Of a stretch of 20,172 nucleotides of DNA, positions 1 to 6,457 are shown in pieces (within the stretch, counting starts at the first letter, position 1; each line of letters starts with the position of its first letter). The DNA is from Caulobacteraceae bacterium (GTDB lineage Bacteria; Pseudomonadota; Alphaproteobacteria; Caulobacterales; Caulobacteraceae): contig JADZBR010000093.1 of the NCBI GenBank assembly GCA_020852035.1, positions 1 to 20,172 of the forward strand, given 5' to 3'. Under the pieces are notes generated by a model. The model searched no databases. It was given only the letters and a program-made list of their open reading frames with translations, and was not told the origin of the DNA. The position numbers and the translations under genes were made by a program.

Positions 1-12
1 AGGGGCAACCCC

Positions 13-345
13 TCAGGCGCTGGCGCGCGGGCCGAAGAGGATCACCGCGCCGCCGACCAGGCAGATGGCGACGCCGATCAGGTCCCAGCGGTCCGGCCTG
101 ACGCCCTCTGCCAGCCAGAGCCAGACAAGCGCCGCGGCGATGTAGACCGCGCCGTAGGCGGCGTAGGTGCGGCCGGCGTGCTCGACCTCGGCCAGGGTCA
201 GGAGCCAGGCGAACAGCGCCAGTGACGCCATGCCGGGGATTACCCACCAGGCGCTCCTGCCGAGCCGCAGCCAGGCGAAGAAGGCGTAGCAGCCGGCGAT
301 CTCGGCGACGGCGGCAAGGGCATAGGTCAGCAGCCAGGGCTTCAC
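13..345 (-). CDS. YnfA/UPF0060 family small membrane protein
   Basis: This 110-residue protein is almost entirely hydrophobic, with four predicted membrane helices at about residues 4-26, 32-52, 62-80 and 87-105. Size, spacing and the motif AEVEHAGRTYAAYGAVYIAA match the YnfA/UPF0060 family, which is related to small multidrug resistance transporters; the substrate is unknown. I chose the GTG start at 345 because the longer open frame (to 432) lies inside ubiD and has a non-membrane, Arg-rich extension foreign to the family. The GTG overlaps the ubiD TGA in a GTGA junction, so translation is probably coupled to ubiD. The inner-membrane location is inferred from the helices. The family call is confident; transport function is not shown by the sequence. 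Confidence 0.85.
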   Translation of the reverse strand: MKPWLLTYALAAVAEIAGCYAFFAWLRLGRSAWWVIPGMASLALFAWLLTLAEVEHAGRTYAAYGAVYIAAALVWLWLAEGVRPDRWDLIGVAICLVGGAVILFGPRASA

Positions 346-1865
346 TCCGGCGCGTCCGGCAGGCCGAGCCGCGCCCACTTCTCGGTGACGGCGGTGACCA
401 CCTCGGGGTCCATGTCGAGCTTGGTTCCCCACTCGCGGTGGGTTTCCGGCGGCAGCTTATTCGTCGCGTCGAGCCCGATCTTCGAGCCCAGCCCGCTCTC
501 CGGCGAGGCGAAGTCCAGGTAGTCGATCGGGGTGTTCTCGACCACGGTGACGTCGCGGGCCGGGTCCATGCGGGTGGAGACCGCCCACATCACGTCCTTC
601 CAGTCGCGGGCGTTTATGTCGTCGTCCACGACGATCACCCACTTGGTGTACATGAACTGGCGAAGGTAGCTCCAGACGCCCATCATCACCCGCTTGGCGT
701 GGCCGGCGTAGGCTTTCTTCATCGAGACCACCGCGATGCGGTAGCTGCAGCCCTCCGGCGGCAGCCAGAAGTCGACGATCTCCGGGAACTGCTGGCGAAG
801 GAGCGGGATGAACACCTCGTTCAGCGCCTCGCCGAGCACGCTGGGCTCGTCCGGCGGGCGGCCGGTGAAGGTGGTCAGGTAGATCGGGTCGCGGCGCATG
901 GTGACGGCGGTCACCTGGAACACCGGGAAGCGCTCGACGGAATTGTAGTAGCCGGTGTGGTCGCCGTAGGGGCCTTCGTCGGCGTACTCGTCGAGCAGCA
1001 CGTGGCCTTCGAGTACGATCTCGGCCTGGGCGGGGACCATCAGCGGCACGGTCTTGGCGGACACGAGATCGACCTTGGCGCCGCGCAGGAGGCCGGCGAA
1101 CTGGTACTCCGAGAGGGTGTCGGGCACCGGGGTGACGGCCGCCAGGATGGTGCCCGGATCTGCCCCGATCACCGCGCAGGCGGGCAGGGGTTCGCGGGCG
1201 CCCGCGCCCTTGTGGCGGGCGTAGTGCTGGGCGCCGCCGCGGTGGGCGAGCCAGCGCATGATGGTGCGATCCTTGCCGATCACCTGCATGCGGTAGATGC
1301 CGAGGTTGAAGTCGTCCTCGCGGGCGTCCGACGGCCCCTTGGTGACCACCAGCGGCCAGGTGATCAGCGGGGCGGGCTCGCCGGGCCAGCAGGTCTGGAT
1401 GGGGAGCTTGGAAAGGTCGATCTCGTCGCCCTTCCAGACCACCTCGTGGACCGGCGCGCGCTTCACGACGTTCGGCCGCATGCCCATCACCGTCCTGGCC
1501 AACGGCAGCATCTCCCAGGCGTCCTTCACCCCGCGCGGCGGCTCCGGGGCGCGCAGGAAGGCCAGCAGTTCGCCCACCTCACGCAGGTCGCCGGCGGTCG
1601 CCCGCTCGCGTCCGTCGAGGGTGACGCCCATCGCCACGCGCTTGACCGTGCCGAAGAGGTTGACCAGCGCCGGCATCGAGGAGACCTCGCCGTCCGCGCG
1701 GACCGGCCGCTCGAACAGCACCGCCGGGCCGCCGACGGCCAAGAGGCGGCGCTGGATCTCGGTCATCTCCAGCACCGAGGAGACGGGCTCGGTCACGCGC
1801 ACCAGCTCGCCGGCCGCTTCCAGCTTGGCGATGAAGTCGCGCAGGGATTTGTAGGCGGCGGCCAT
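342..1865 (-). CDS. ubiD: UbiD family decarboxylase (probable 3-octaprenyl-4-hydroxybenzoate carboxy-lyase)
   Basis: The 507-residue protein matches the UbiD family over its full length (E. coli UbiD is about 497). UbiD enzymes use prenylated FMN made by UbiX to decarboxylate aromatic or unsaturated acids, and in ubiquinone synthesis they act after UbiA. Visible family signatures include NLGIYRMQVIGKDRTIMRW at residues 187-205, which covers the prFMN/metal-binding region, and DEGPYGDHTGYY at 296-307 with the conserved acidic residue. The ATG at 1865 has a GGAGAG Shine-Dalgarno just upstream. A ubiA gene lies in the same window but in another operon, which favours the ubiquinone role; other UbiD substrates cannot be excluded. 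No ubiX is visible here. A YnfA-like gene follows with overlapping stop and start. Confidence 0.92.
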   Translation of the reverse strand: MAAAYKSLRDFIAKLEAAGELVRVTEPVSSVLEMTEIQRRLLAVGGPAVLFERPVRADGEVSSMPALVNLFGTVKRVAMGVTLDGRERATAGDLREVGELLAFLRAPEPPRGVKDAWEMLPLARTVMGMRPNVVKRAPVHEVVWKGDEIDLSKLPIQTCWPGEPAPLITWPLVVTKGPSDAREDDFNLGIYRMQVIGKDRTIMRWLAHRGGAQHYARHKGAGAREPLPACAVIGADPGTILAAVTPVPDTLSEYQFAGLLRGAKVDLVSAKTVPLMVPAQAEIVLEGHVLLDEYADEGPYGDHTGYYNSVERFPVFQVTAVTMRRDPIYLTTFTGRPPDEPSVLGEALNEVFIPLLRQQFPEIVDFWLPPEGCSYRIAVVSMKKAYAGHAKRVMMGVWSYLRQFMYTKWVIVVDDDINARDWKDVMWAVSTRMDPARDVTVVENTPIDYLDFASPESGLGSKIGLDATNKLPPETHREWGTKLDMDPEVVTAVTEKWARLGLPDAPE

Positions 1866-1868
1866 GGG

Positions 1869-1920
1869 CTCTCCGGTCAGGCGGGCGGAAGCTAGGGCTC
1901 CGGGCCGGCTCTGTCACGCT
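1869..1920 (-). promoter_or_regulatory. Possible sigma-70 promoter for ubiD
   Basis: Reading the minus strand upstream of ubiD, GTGACA is followed after 17 bases by TAGCTT, within CCTAGCTTCC, which resembles the Caulobacter housekeeping -10. The -35 is only a partial match. The prediction is weak and rests on spacing and position in the divergent gap. Confidence 0.3.
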
Positions 1921-1947
1921 TGCCGCTGAAGGCCGGACCGCTAGGAT
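1920..1947 (+). promoter_or_regulatory. Possible promoter of the antitoxin-like gene, near-leaderless
   Basis: TTGCCG (1920-1925), a 16-base spacer and TAGGAT (1942-1947) sit just ahead of the ATG at 1956. A start site at the usual distance would fall within one or two bases of the ATG, giving a leaderless or nearly leaderless mRNA. The motif match is moderate, and an AGGA at 1943-1946 could instead serve as a ribosome binding site. Confidence 0.35.
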
Positions 1948-1955
1948 CGCGCGCC

Positions 1956-2177
1956 ATGCAACGCCTCGACCTCGACGATCTGCCGCCGCGCATCGCCCAG
2001 CTGCTCACCTCGGTGGCCGAGGGCGAGGAGCTTCTGCTGGTTCAGGGCGGGGCGGTGGCCGGCCGGCTCACCGGCGGCGCGCCGGTCCCCGCCGAACCGC
2101 CGGCCGAGCTCGACGAGCCCATGACCCCCGCGGAGATCATGGAACAGTTCCGCGCGCAGATGGAGGACGAGTTCTAG
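1956..2177 (+). CDS. Phd/YefM-like antitoxin-type small protein
   Basis: This is a 73-residue acidic protein. Residues 5-35 (DLPPRIAQLL, then SVAEGEELLLVQGGAVAGRL) follow the Phd/YefM pattern of a short helix, a GEE turn and a strand ending in G-x-x-x-x-RL. The C-terminal part is Pro- and Ala-rich and ends in a charged helix, PAEIMEQFRAQMEDEF, of the kind that binds a toxin in this family. I used the internal ATG at 1956, because the upstream in-frame ATG at 1920 would add 12 unrelated residues across the likely promoter. No PIN, RelE or Doc toxin is next to it, so it is an orphan or a general regulator. It converges on the downstream YjbR gene, and the two stop codons share the bases CTAG (2174-2177). 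Confidence 0.6.
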   Translation: MQRLDLDDLPPRIAQLLTSVAEGEELLLVQGGAVAGRLTGGAPVPAEPPAELDEPMTPAEIMEQFRAQMEDEF

Positions 2178-2524
2178 GCGCCCGCCCGTTCGGCCTCATA
2201 GGCCTTGACCATCGCCTTGGTGACGTTCTTGCGCCACTGGCGTTCGATGAAGCCCCGCGCCTGTTCCGGCGTCAGGCCCGAGAGGCGGGCGAGCACGCTG
2301 GGATAGTCCTTGTAGTGCGGGGTGATGTGGAAGGTCTCGGGGTCCGCCTCCATCAGGAACTCCCGCTCGTCGAACGGCACGCCGACGAAGACCGCGCTGT
2401 CGTCCTCGGCGCGGATGCGGGTCAGGAACTTGCCGCGCGTCTTGAAGGAAGGGCGGCCATAGCTGACGCCCTCCTCGGTGGCGGGAAAGGAGAGGGCGAC
2501 TTGCCGGAATTCGTCCGCGGTCAT
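2174..2524 (-). CDS. MmcQ/YjbR family protein (copy 1)
   Basis: This 116-residue protein starts MTADEFRQVALSFPATEEG, the typical opening of MmcQ/YjbR proteins, followed by SYGRPSFKTRGKFLTRI and EFLMEADPETFHITPHYKDYPSV. These small proteins have a CyaY-like or double-wing DNA-binding fold, but their cellular role is not established. I chose the ATG at 2524 because AAAGGTGG, a strong Shine-Dalgarno, lies just before it; an in-frame GTG at 2557 would give an 11-residue extension and is less likely. It lies 49 bases downstream of the methyltransferase gene and is probably co-transcribed with it. A second, diverged YjbR gene lies on the other side of that methyltransferase. Confidence 0.85.
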   Translation of the reverse strand: MTADEFRQVALSFPATEEGVSYGRPSFKTRGKFLTRIRAEDDSAVFVGVPFDEREFLMEADPETFHITPHYKDYPSVLARLSGLTPEQARGFIERQWRKNVTKAMVKAYEAERAGA

Positions 2525-2573
2525 GCTTGCCACCTTTGTCCGCGGCAAGGTCAGCACAGACGCCGCGTGCAGG

Positions 2574-3227
2574 CTAGGGCAGACGCCACACGCGCGTGCG
2601 CTTGACCTCCATGTCCTCCAGTTCGCGGGTCGTCGGCACCTGGTACTCGGCGAGTTGTTCCAGGCCGGTCTTGGGGAAGTAGGTGCGGCCGGGGTCGCCG
2701 ATCAGCACCTCGGAGCCCGCCGTGCGGGCCTGGCGGAGCCAGGCCATCACCCGCTCGGCGAGGGGCTTTTCGTAGCAGATGTCGCCGGCGAGGATCAGGT
2801 CCGCGGCGGGCGGCGCCGCGTCGAGCAGGTCGCGGTCGGTGAAGCTTGCCTCGACGCCGTTGGCCTCGGCGTTCAGCGCCAGGGCCGCGCCGCAGAAGGG
2901 GTCGATGTCGGCGGCCAGAACCTCGGCCGCGCCGGCCTTCATCGCGGCGATGGCCACCAGGCCCGAGCCGGAGGCGAAGTCGACCACGCGCTTGCCCGCC
3001 ACCGTTTGCGGATGGTCGAGCAGGTAGCGCGCCAGCGCCTGGCCGCCGGCCCAGGCGAAGGCCCAGAACGGCGGCGGCAGGCCGATCTCGCCCAGTTCCT
3101 CCTCGGTCATCCGCCAGATCGGGGTGATCTCGTCGGCCAGGTGCAGGATCAGCTCGGGCGTGTGCGGCGGGGCCTGCGGGCGGGTGTGGTCGAGGATGAA
3201 CCGGCGGCGGTCCTCGGGCGCGATCAT
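2574..3227 (-). CDS. Class I SAM methyltransferase, ETFB lysine methyltransferase-like
   Basis: This is a 217-residue seven-beta-strand methyltransferase. The stretch PPPFWAFAWAGGQALARYLLDHP followed by GKRVVDFASGSGLVAIAAMKAGA and AADIDPFCGAALALNAEANGV closely follows ETFB lysine methyltransferase (METTL20), including the bacterial Agrobacterium enzyme. DFASGSG is the SAM-binding loop, D-I-D is the acidic residue of motif II, and LILAGDICYEK fills the D/E-P-P-like post-I position. The likely substrate is the beta subunit of electron transfer flavoprotein. The ATG at 3227 is preceded by GAGGTGAG; the upstream in-frame start at 3263 lacks such a site and would lie inside the divergent gene. No etf genes are in this window, so the substrate is inferred from homology only. 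Confidence 0.82.
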   Translation of the reverse strand: MIAPEDRRRFILDHTRPQAPPHTPELILHLADEITPIWRMTEEELGEIGLPPPFWAFAWAGGQALARYLLDHPQTVAGKRVVDFASGSGLVAIAAMKAGAAEVLAADIDPFCGAALALNAEANGVEASFTDRDLLDAAPPAADLILAGDICYEKPLAERVMAWLRQARTAGSEVLIGDPGRTYFPKTGLEQLAEYQVPTTRELEDMEVKRTRVWRLP

Positions 3228-3256
3228 ACGCTCACCTCTGGCCCGGCGCGGCGGAA

Positions 3257-3655
3257 ATGGCAAAGATGGCGGCCATGCTCAGTCCCGATCCCGATGCGGC
3301 GCTGGCCAGCGTGCGCCGCCTGGCCCTGGCCCTGCCGGAGACCAGCGAGAAGCTGTCGCACGGCATGCCGACCTTCATGGTCGCCGGCAAGATGTTCGGT
3401 CATTTCCGGCACAACCACCACGCTGACGACCGCACGGTGATCTGCGTGAAGACCGCCGGCCGCGACGAGCAGGAGCTGTTGCTGGAAGCCGATCCGGAAA
3501 CCTACAGCAAGCCGGCCTACCTCTATCCGTCGGGCTGGATCGCGGTCGATCTGGCCGAGCCGGACTGGGCGCTGGTGGAGGCGCGGCTGGAGACGAGCTG
3601 GCGACTGGCCGCTCCGCGCAGGCTTACTGCAGCGCCGCGACGGCTTCCTTCCTGA
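3257..3655 (+). CDS. MmcQ/YjbR family protein (copy 2)
   Basis: This protein of up to 132 residues belongs to the same family as the gene at 2174-2524. Shared landmarks are LALALPETSEKLSHGMPTFMVAGKMF and a central ELLLEADPETYSKP. It continues with PSGWIAVDLAEPDWALVEARLETSWRLAAPRRL, the usual C-terminal helix of the family. Three in-frame ATGs (3257, 3266, 3275) are possible and none has a strong Shine-Dalgarno, so the exact start is uncertain. It diverges from the methyltransferase with about 30 bases between starts. Its last 32 bases overlap the end of the convergent desaturase, and the final residues (TAAPRRLPS) look like run-on past the family's normal end. Function is unknown. Confidence 0.8.
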   Translation: MAKMAAMLSPDPDAALASVRRLALALPETSEKLSHGMPTFMVAGKMFGHFRHNHHADDRTVICVKTAGRDEQELLLEADPETYSKPAYLYPSGWIAVDLAEPDWALVEARLETSWRLAAPRRLTAAPRRLPS

Positions 3656-4625
3656 CGCCCCGTTCCTCGGGCGTCGCGCCGCCGCCGCGATCCTGGCTGG
3701 CTGGCCGGCTGGAGGCCAGGCGCAGGACGTCGAGGTAGCCGGGCGAGGTCAGCATGCCGGGCAGCACGCCCTTGGCCTTCAAGAGGCGCTGGGTGCGGGG
3801 CAGGTTGTAGCAGGGCACATGCATGAACATGTGGTGCTCGCAGTGGTAGTTCACCCAGTAGGGGGCGAGGAATACCCGCTCCAGGATGTTGGCGTGGGTG
3901 CTGCGGGCGTGGCGCAGGGGGTCGGGCTCGTCCTTGGCCACCAGGGCGTGCTCGGCGATGTTGCGCAGGCGCGTGACCAGCGGCAGCCAGGTGGCCGACG
4001 GCAGCCACCACAGCACGAACCAGGCCCACCAGTAGCCGAAGGGCGCGGTGGCGGCGATCGTGATCGCCGCGCCGATGAAGAAGCGCGGGCGACGCTTCAC
4101 GAAGTCCCAGACGATGCGCGGCGCGCTCTCGCCCGGCTTGCGCTCGCGGATGCGGCGCAAGAGCGGCGCCCAGCGCTGCTTGAAGTGGGTCTGGCCGGTC
4201 AGGTCGCGCACCATCTTGCGGCGCAGGCTGACGCGGGTGATCGGGAAGGGCGCCGAGAGGCCGAGGTCCGGGTCCTCCGCCTGCTGGGCGTACTTGTGAT
4301 GGCCGAGGTGGTAGGTGCGGTACTGCACCAGGCCGCCGGGGGTCAGGTATTCGCCGAGGAAATCGTTGACCTTCAGGTTCGGATGCAGGGCGCCGTGGGC
4401 GGCGTCGTGCATCAGGATGGCCAGGCCCAGCTGGCGCGCGCCGATGATCATCACCGCCAGCGGGATGGCGAGCGGGAAGGCCATCGCCAGGGCGGCGGCC
4501 AGGCCGATGACGATCCAGGCGTGGGCGATCAGCGCCGGGCCCTTCCAGGCGGACTTCTTGGCCAAGGGCGCCCATTCCTCGGGCGTGAAGTAGTCCTTGG
4601 GGGCGACGCGGGCGGCGGCGGCCAT
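3624..4625 (-). CDS. Membrane fatty acid desaturase
   Basis: The 333-residue protein has the three histidine boxes of membrane di-iron desaturases: HDAAH at 73-77, HLGHH at 106-110 and HCEHH at 261-265. Hydrophobic segments at about 33-63 and 184-216 anchor it in the membrane. Such enzymes insert a double bond into lipid acyl chains, or hydroxylate or desaturate related substrates; the regiospecificity cannot be read from sequence. The ATG at 4625 overlaps the TGA of the upstream TetR gene as TGATG, which decides the start and implies coupled translation. A longer open frame upstream has an Arg/Pro-rich out-of-family extension and was dropped. Its 3' end overlaps the convergent YjbR gene by 32 bases. 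Expression is probably controlled by the TetR partner. Confidence 0.9.
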   Translation of the reverse strand: MAAAARVAPKDYFTPEEWAPLAKKSAWKGPALIAHAWIVIGLAAALAMAFPLAIPLAVMIIGARQLGLAILMHDAAHGALHPNLKVNDFLGEYLTPGGLVQYRTYHLGHHKYAQQAEDPDLGLSAPFPITRVSLRRKMVRDLTGQTHFKQRWAPLLRRIRERKPGESAPRIVWDFVKRRPRFFIGAAITIAATAPFGYWWAWFVLWWLPSATWLPLVTRLRNIAEHALVAKDEPDPLRHARSTHANILERVFLAPYWVNYHCEHHMFMHVPCYNLPRTQRLLKAKGVLPGMLTSPGYLDVLRLASSRPASQDRGGGATPEERGVRKEAVAALQ

Positions 4626-5239
4626 CAGCGGTCTTTCGGGGCTGGGTCGTGGTGGAGAAGGGCCGTCATCTCGAGGACGGCTTCGGCGACGGCGGCTTCG
4701 GTCGCGCCCTCGCGCAGGGTGACGCCGAGGGCCAGGGTCCAGAACCGGCGCGCGACCGTGGCGGCGCTCTCGGCCTCCGACCACCCGCGGCGATGGCGGG
4801 TTTCGCCATAGGCGCGATCACCCTCGGCGTGCAGGCGCTCGAAGGTGCGCTCGATCAGCGGTGAAAGGTCCTGGCGGCGGCGGGTGAGGGACAGCGCCTC
4901 GACGAACAGCGCCAGGCCCGGCGAGCCGATCACCGTCTCGACCAGGCGGCGGTTGTAGTCGCGGCCGGTGGGCGCGCCGGCGGCGGCCAGTTCGGCCTGG
5001 CGGGCGACGTAGAGCACCTCGCGGCAGGCGGCCTCGACGAAGAGGGCCTCCTTGGTGCGGAAATAATAGGTGACCTGGCTGGGGAAGGCCCCGGCGGCGG
5101 CGGCGATCTCGGCCACCGAGACGCCGGAGACGCCCTTGGCCTTGAAGAGCTCCACGGCGGCGTCGAGCAGGCGCGAACGGGTGCGCTTGCCGGGCTCACG
5201 CTCCGCGCGCAGTTCCACGACTGTGGCAGCCTTCGACAT
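4625..5239 (-). CDS. TetR/AcrR family transcriptional regulator
   Basis: This 204-residue protein has a TetR-type N-terminal DNA-binding domain. RSRLLDAAVELFKAKGVSGVSVAEIAAAAGAFPSQVTYYFRTKEALF at about 22-68 contains the helix-turn-helix and the family's typical YYxF-KEALF ending. The remaining residues form the helical ligand-binding and dimer domain, which is not assignable to a subfamily by eye. Because it is translationally coupled to a desaturase, I infer that it represses that operon in response to an acyl-type ligand, as DesT and FabR do in other bacteria. The gene starts a few bases from a perfect 19-bp palindrome within its own promoter, so autoregulation is likely. The ATG at 5239 has no Shine-Dalgarno and is probably read from a leaderless mRNA. 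Confidence 0.88.
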   Translation of the reverse strand: MSKAATVVELRAEREPGKRTRSRLLDAAVELFKAKGVSGVSVAEIAAAAGAFPSQVTYYFRTKEALFVEAACREVLYVARQAELAAAGAPTGRDYNRRLVETVIGSPGLALFVEALSLTRRRQDLSPLIERTFERLHAEGDRAYGETRHRRGWSEAESAATVARRFWTLALGVTLREGATEAAVAEAVLEMTALLHHDPAPKDR

Positions 5240-5244
5240 GGCTT

Positions 5245-5263
5245 ATTTGTATGTCATACAAAT
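5245..5263. promoter_or_regulatory. Perfect palindromic operator, probably for the TetR protein
   Basis: ATTTGTATGTCATACAAAT is a perfect inverted repeat with 9-base arms around a central T. Its length and symmetry are typical of TetR-family operators. It is AT-rich in a GC-rich window and overlaps the -10 and most of the spacer of the tetR promoter, so binding would block RNA polymerase. That TetR binds here is inference from position. Confidence 0.8.
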
Positions 5264-5274
5264 TGGGCGGTCAA
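5246..5274 (-). promoter_or_regulatory. Sigma-70 promoter of the tetR-desaturase operon
   Basis: On the minus strand, TTGACC (5274-5269) is followed after exactly 17 bases by TACAAA (5251-5246). A start about seven bases after the -10 would coincide with the A of the ATG at 5239, so the transcript would be leaderless. The palindromic operator covers the -10. Confidence 0.7.
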
Positions 5275-5290
5275 TGCGCCCGTTCGCGGG

Positions 5291-5398
5291 ATGGCCGTGC
5301 GTGGTTCGAGACACGGCCTTCGGCCGCCCTCACCATGACCAGGTTTTTGCTGGCTTGGTCATCCTGAGGAGCGCGAAGCGCGTCTCGAAGGACGCACT
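5291..5398. repeat. Dispersed nested inverted repeat, copy 1
   Basis: The outer arms are TGCGTGGTTCGAGAC (5298-5312) and GTCTCGAAGGACGCA (5382-5396), complementary except at two positions. Nested inside are CCATGACCAGG and a TGGTCATCCTG partner, plus small hairpins CGGCC-TT-CGGCCG and GCGC-GAA-GCGC. A second copy with the same arms and core lies at about 10269-10390. It occupies the gap between the ubiA 3' end and the tetR promoter. It looks like a REP/MITE-like non-coding element that folds into one long stem and could also end ubiA transcription. No coding capacity is seen. Confidence 0.75.
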
Positions 5399-5423
5399 GT
5401 CGATCCGCGCTGAGGCCGTGGCG

Positions 5424-6452
5424 CTACGACAGCACGCTCCACTCGGGTCGCCAGCTTCCGGCGACGATGGCGGCGAACAGCAGGGCGCCCGCCCAGACGT
5501 TGGACTTGAAGAGCGACAGCGCGGCTTGCGGATCGCCGACGTTCAGCCGCTGGGCCTGGCGCGACAGATGCAGGCCGAAGAGCGCCGCCGGCGGCCAGAA
5601 CAGCGGCCCCAGCTCGCCAACGAAGGCGGCTGTCAAGGCGAGGGTGAAGGCCAGGATGTAGAAGATCAGCACCGCCTTGGGCGCGTTCGCGCCGAGCCGG
5701 CGGGCGGAGGATTTCACGCCGGCGAGGGCGTCGTCCTCCAGGTCCTGGACGGCGTAGATGGTGTCGTAGCCGAGGGTCCAGAAGATGCCCGAGGCGTAGA
5801 GGAGGGCGGCAGGCCACGCCAAGCTTCCAAAGTGCGCCCAATCGGCCGTCATCACGACCATTCCACCCTGACCTTGGAGGAACCATGTGAGGAACCACAC
5901 AAGCGTTGGGGCTCCACCGCTCGCGGCGGCGAATCCGAGCAACGCGCCCCAATTGAATGTCAGGCCCAGCCACGCCTGCGGCCACCAGGTGATGCGCTTC
6001 ATGAAGGGATAGGCGGCCACGAGGGCCAGCGACGCGACCCCCAGGGCGAAGCTCAGAAAATTGAGGCTCAGCAAGATCAGCAGGCTGACCAGGCTGCAGG
6101 CGACGACATATGCCCACGCCGCCTTCACGCCGATCCGGCCGGACGCCACCGGCCGCTGCGCGGTGCGCGCCACCTGCCGGTCGAGGTCGCGGTCGACGAT
6201 GTCGTTGTAGGCGCAGCCGGCCGAACGCATCAGCGCCGCGCCGAGCAGGAAAAGGCCGAGCAGTTTCCAGTCGGGCCGTTGCCCCTGCATTGCGGCGGCC
6301 AGAGCGATCCCCTGCCAGCCGGGCAGCATCAAGAGCCAGATGCCCGTCGGCCGGTCGAAGCGGCCGAGCTTCAGCCACGGTCGCAGAGGCTCCGGCGCGA
6401 ACCGGTCGACCCAGTTGGTCGGCGCGGCGTCCGGCAGGCGCGCGTCGGTCAC
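5424..6452 (-). CDS. ubiA: 4-hydroxybenzoate polyprenyltransferase
   Basis: This 342-residue membrane prenyltransferase attaches the polyprenyl tail to 4-hydroxybenzoate in ubiquinone synthesis. Both Asp-rich diphosphate/Mg motifs are present: NDIVDRDLD at 83-91 and DLEDD at 237-241 in YDTIYAVQDLEDDALAGVKSSARRLG. About eight to nine hydrophobic segments span the protein. Translation starts at GTG 6452, five bases after the stop of the SDR gene, so the two form an operon. The protein is longer than E. coli UbiA by about 29 residues between Trp168 and the WTLGYDT segment, where residues about 179-208 form an unusual Trp/Gly/Met-rich insert encoded by lower-GC DNA. Both active-site motifs are intact, so it is probably functional. 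UbiD for the following step is encoded at 342-1865. Confidence 0.93.
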   Translation of the reverse strand: MTDARLPDAAPTNWVDRFAPEPLRPWLKLGRFDRPTGIWLLMLPGWQGIALAAAMQGQRPDWKLLGLFLLGAALMRSAGCAYNDIVDRDLDRQVARTAQRPVASGRIGVKAAWAYVVACSLVSLLILLSLNFLSFALGVASLALVAAYPFMKRITWWPQAWLGLTFNWGALLGFAAASGGAPTLVWFLTWFLQGQGGMVVMTADWAHFGSLAWPAALLYASGIFWTLGYDTIYAVQDLEDDALAGVKSSARRLGANAPKAVLIFYILAFTLALTAAFVGELGPLFWPPAALFGLHLSRQAQRLNVGDPQAALSLFKSNVWAGALLFAAIVAGSWRPEWSVLS

Positions 6453-6457
6453 CAGCG

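Noticed and set aside
195..199. GEDEF in PdeA as a sequencing error (residue numbers 195-199 of the protein, near base 11686)
   Set aside because: The surrounding frame is intact and the same variant is known in Caulobacter CC3396, so it is more likely real.
222..1895. A 557-codon plus-strand frame
   Set aside because: It is antisense to ubiD, is rich in Arg/His/Val, and has no family resemblance; a typical high-GC shadow.
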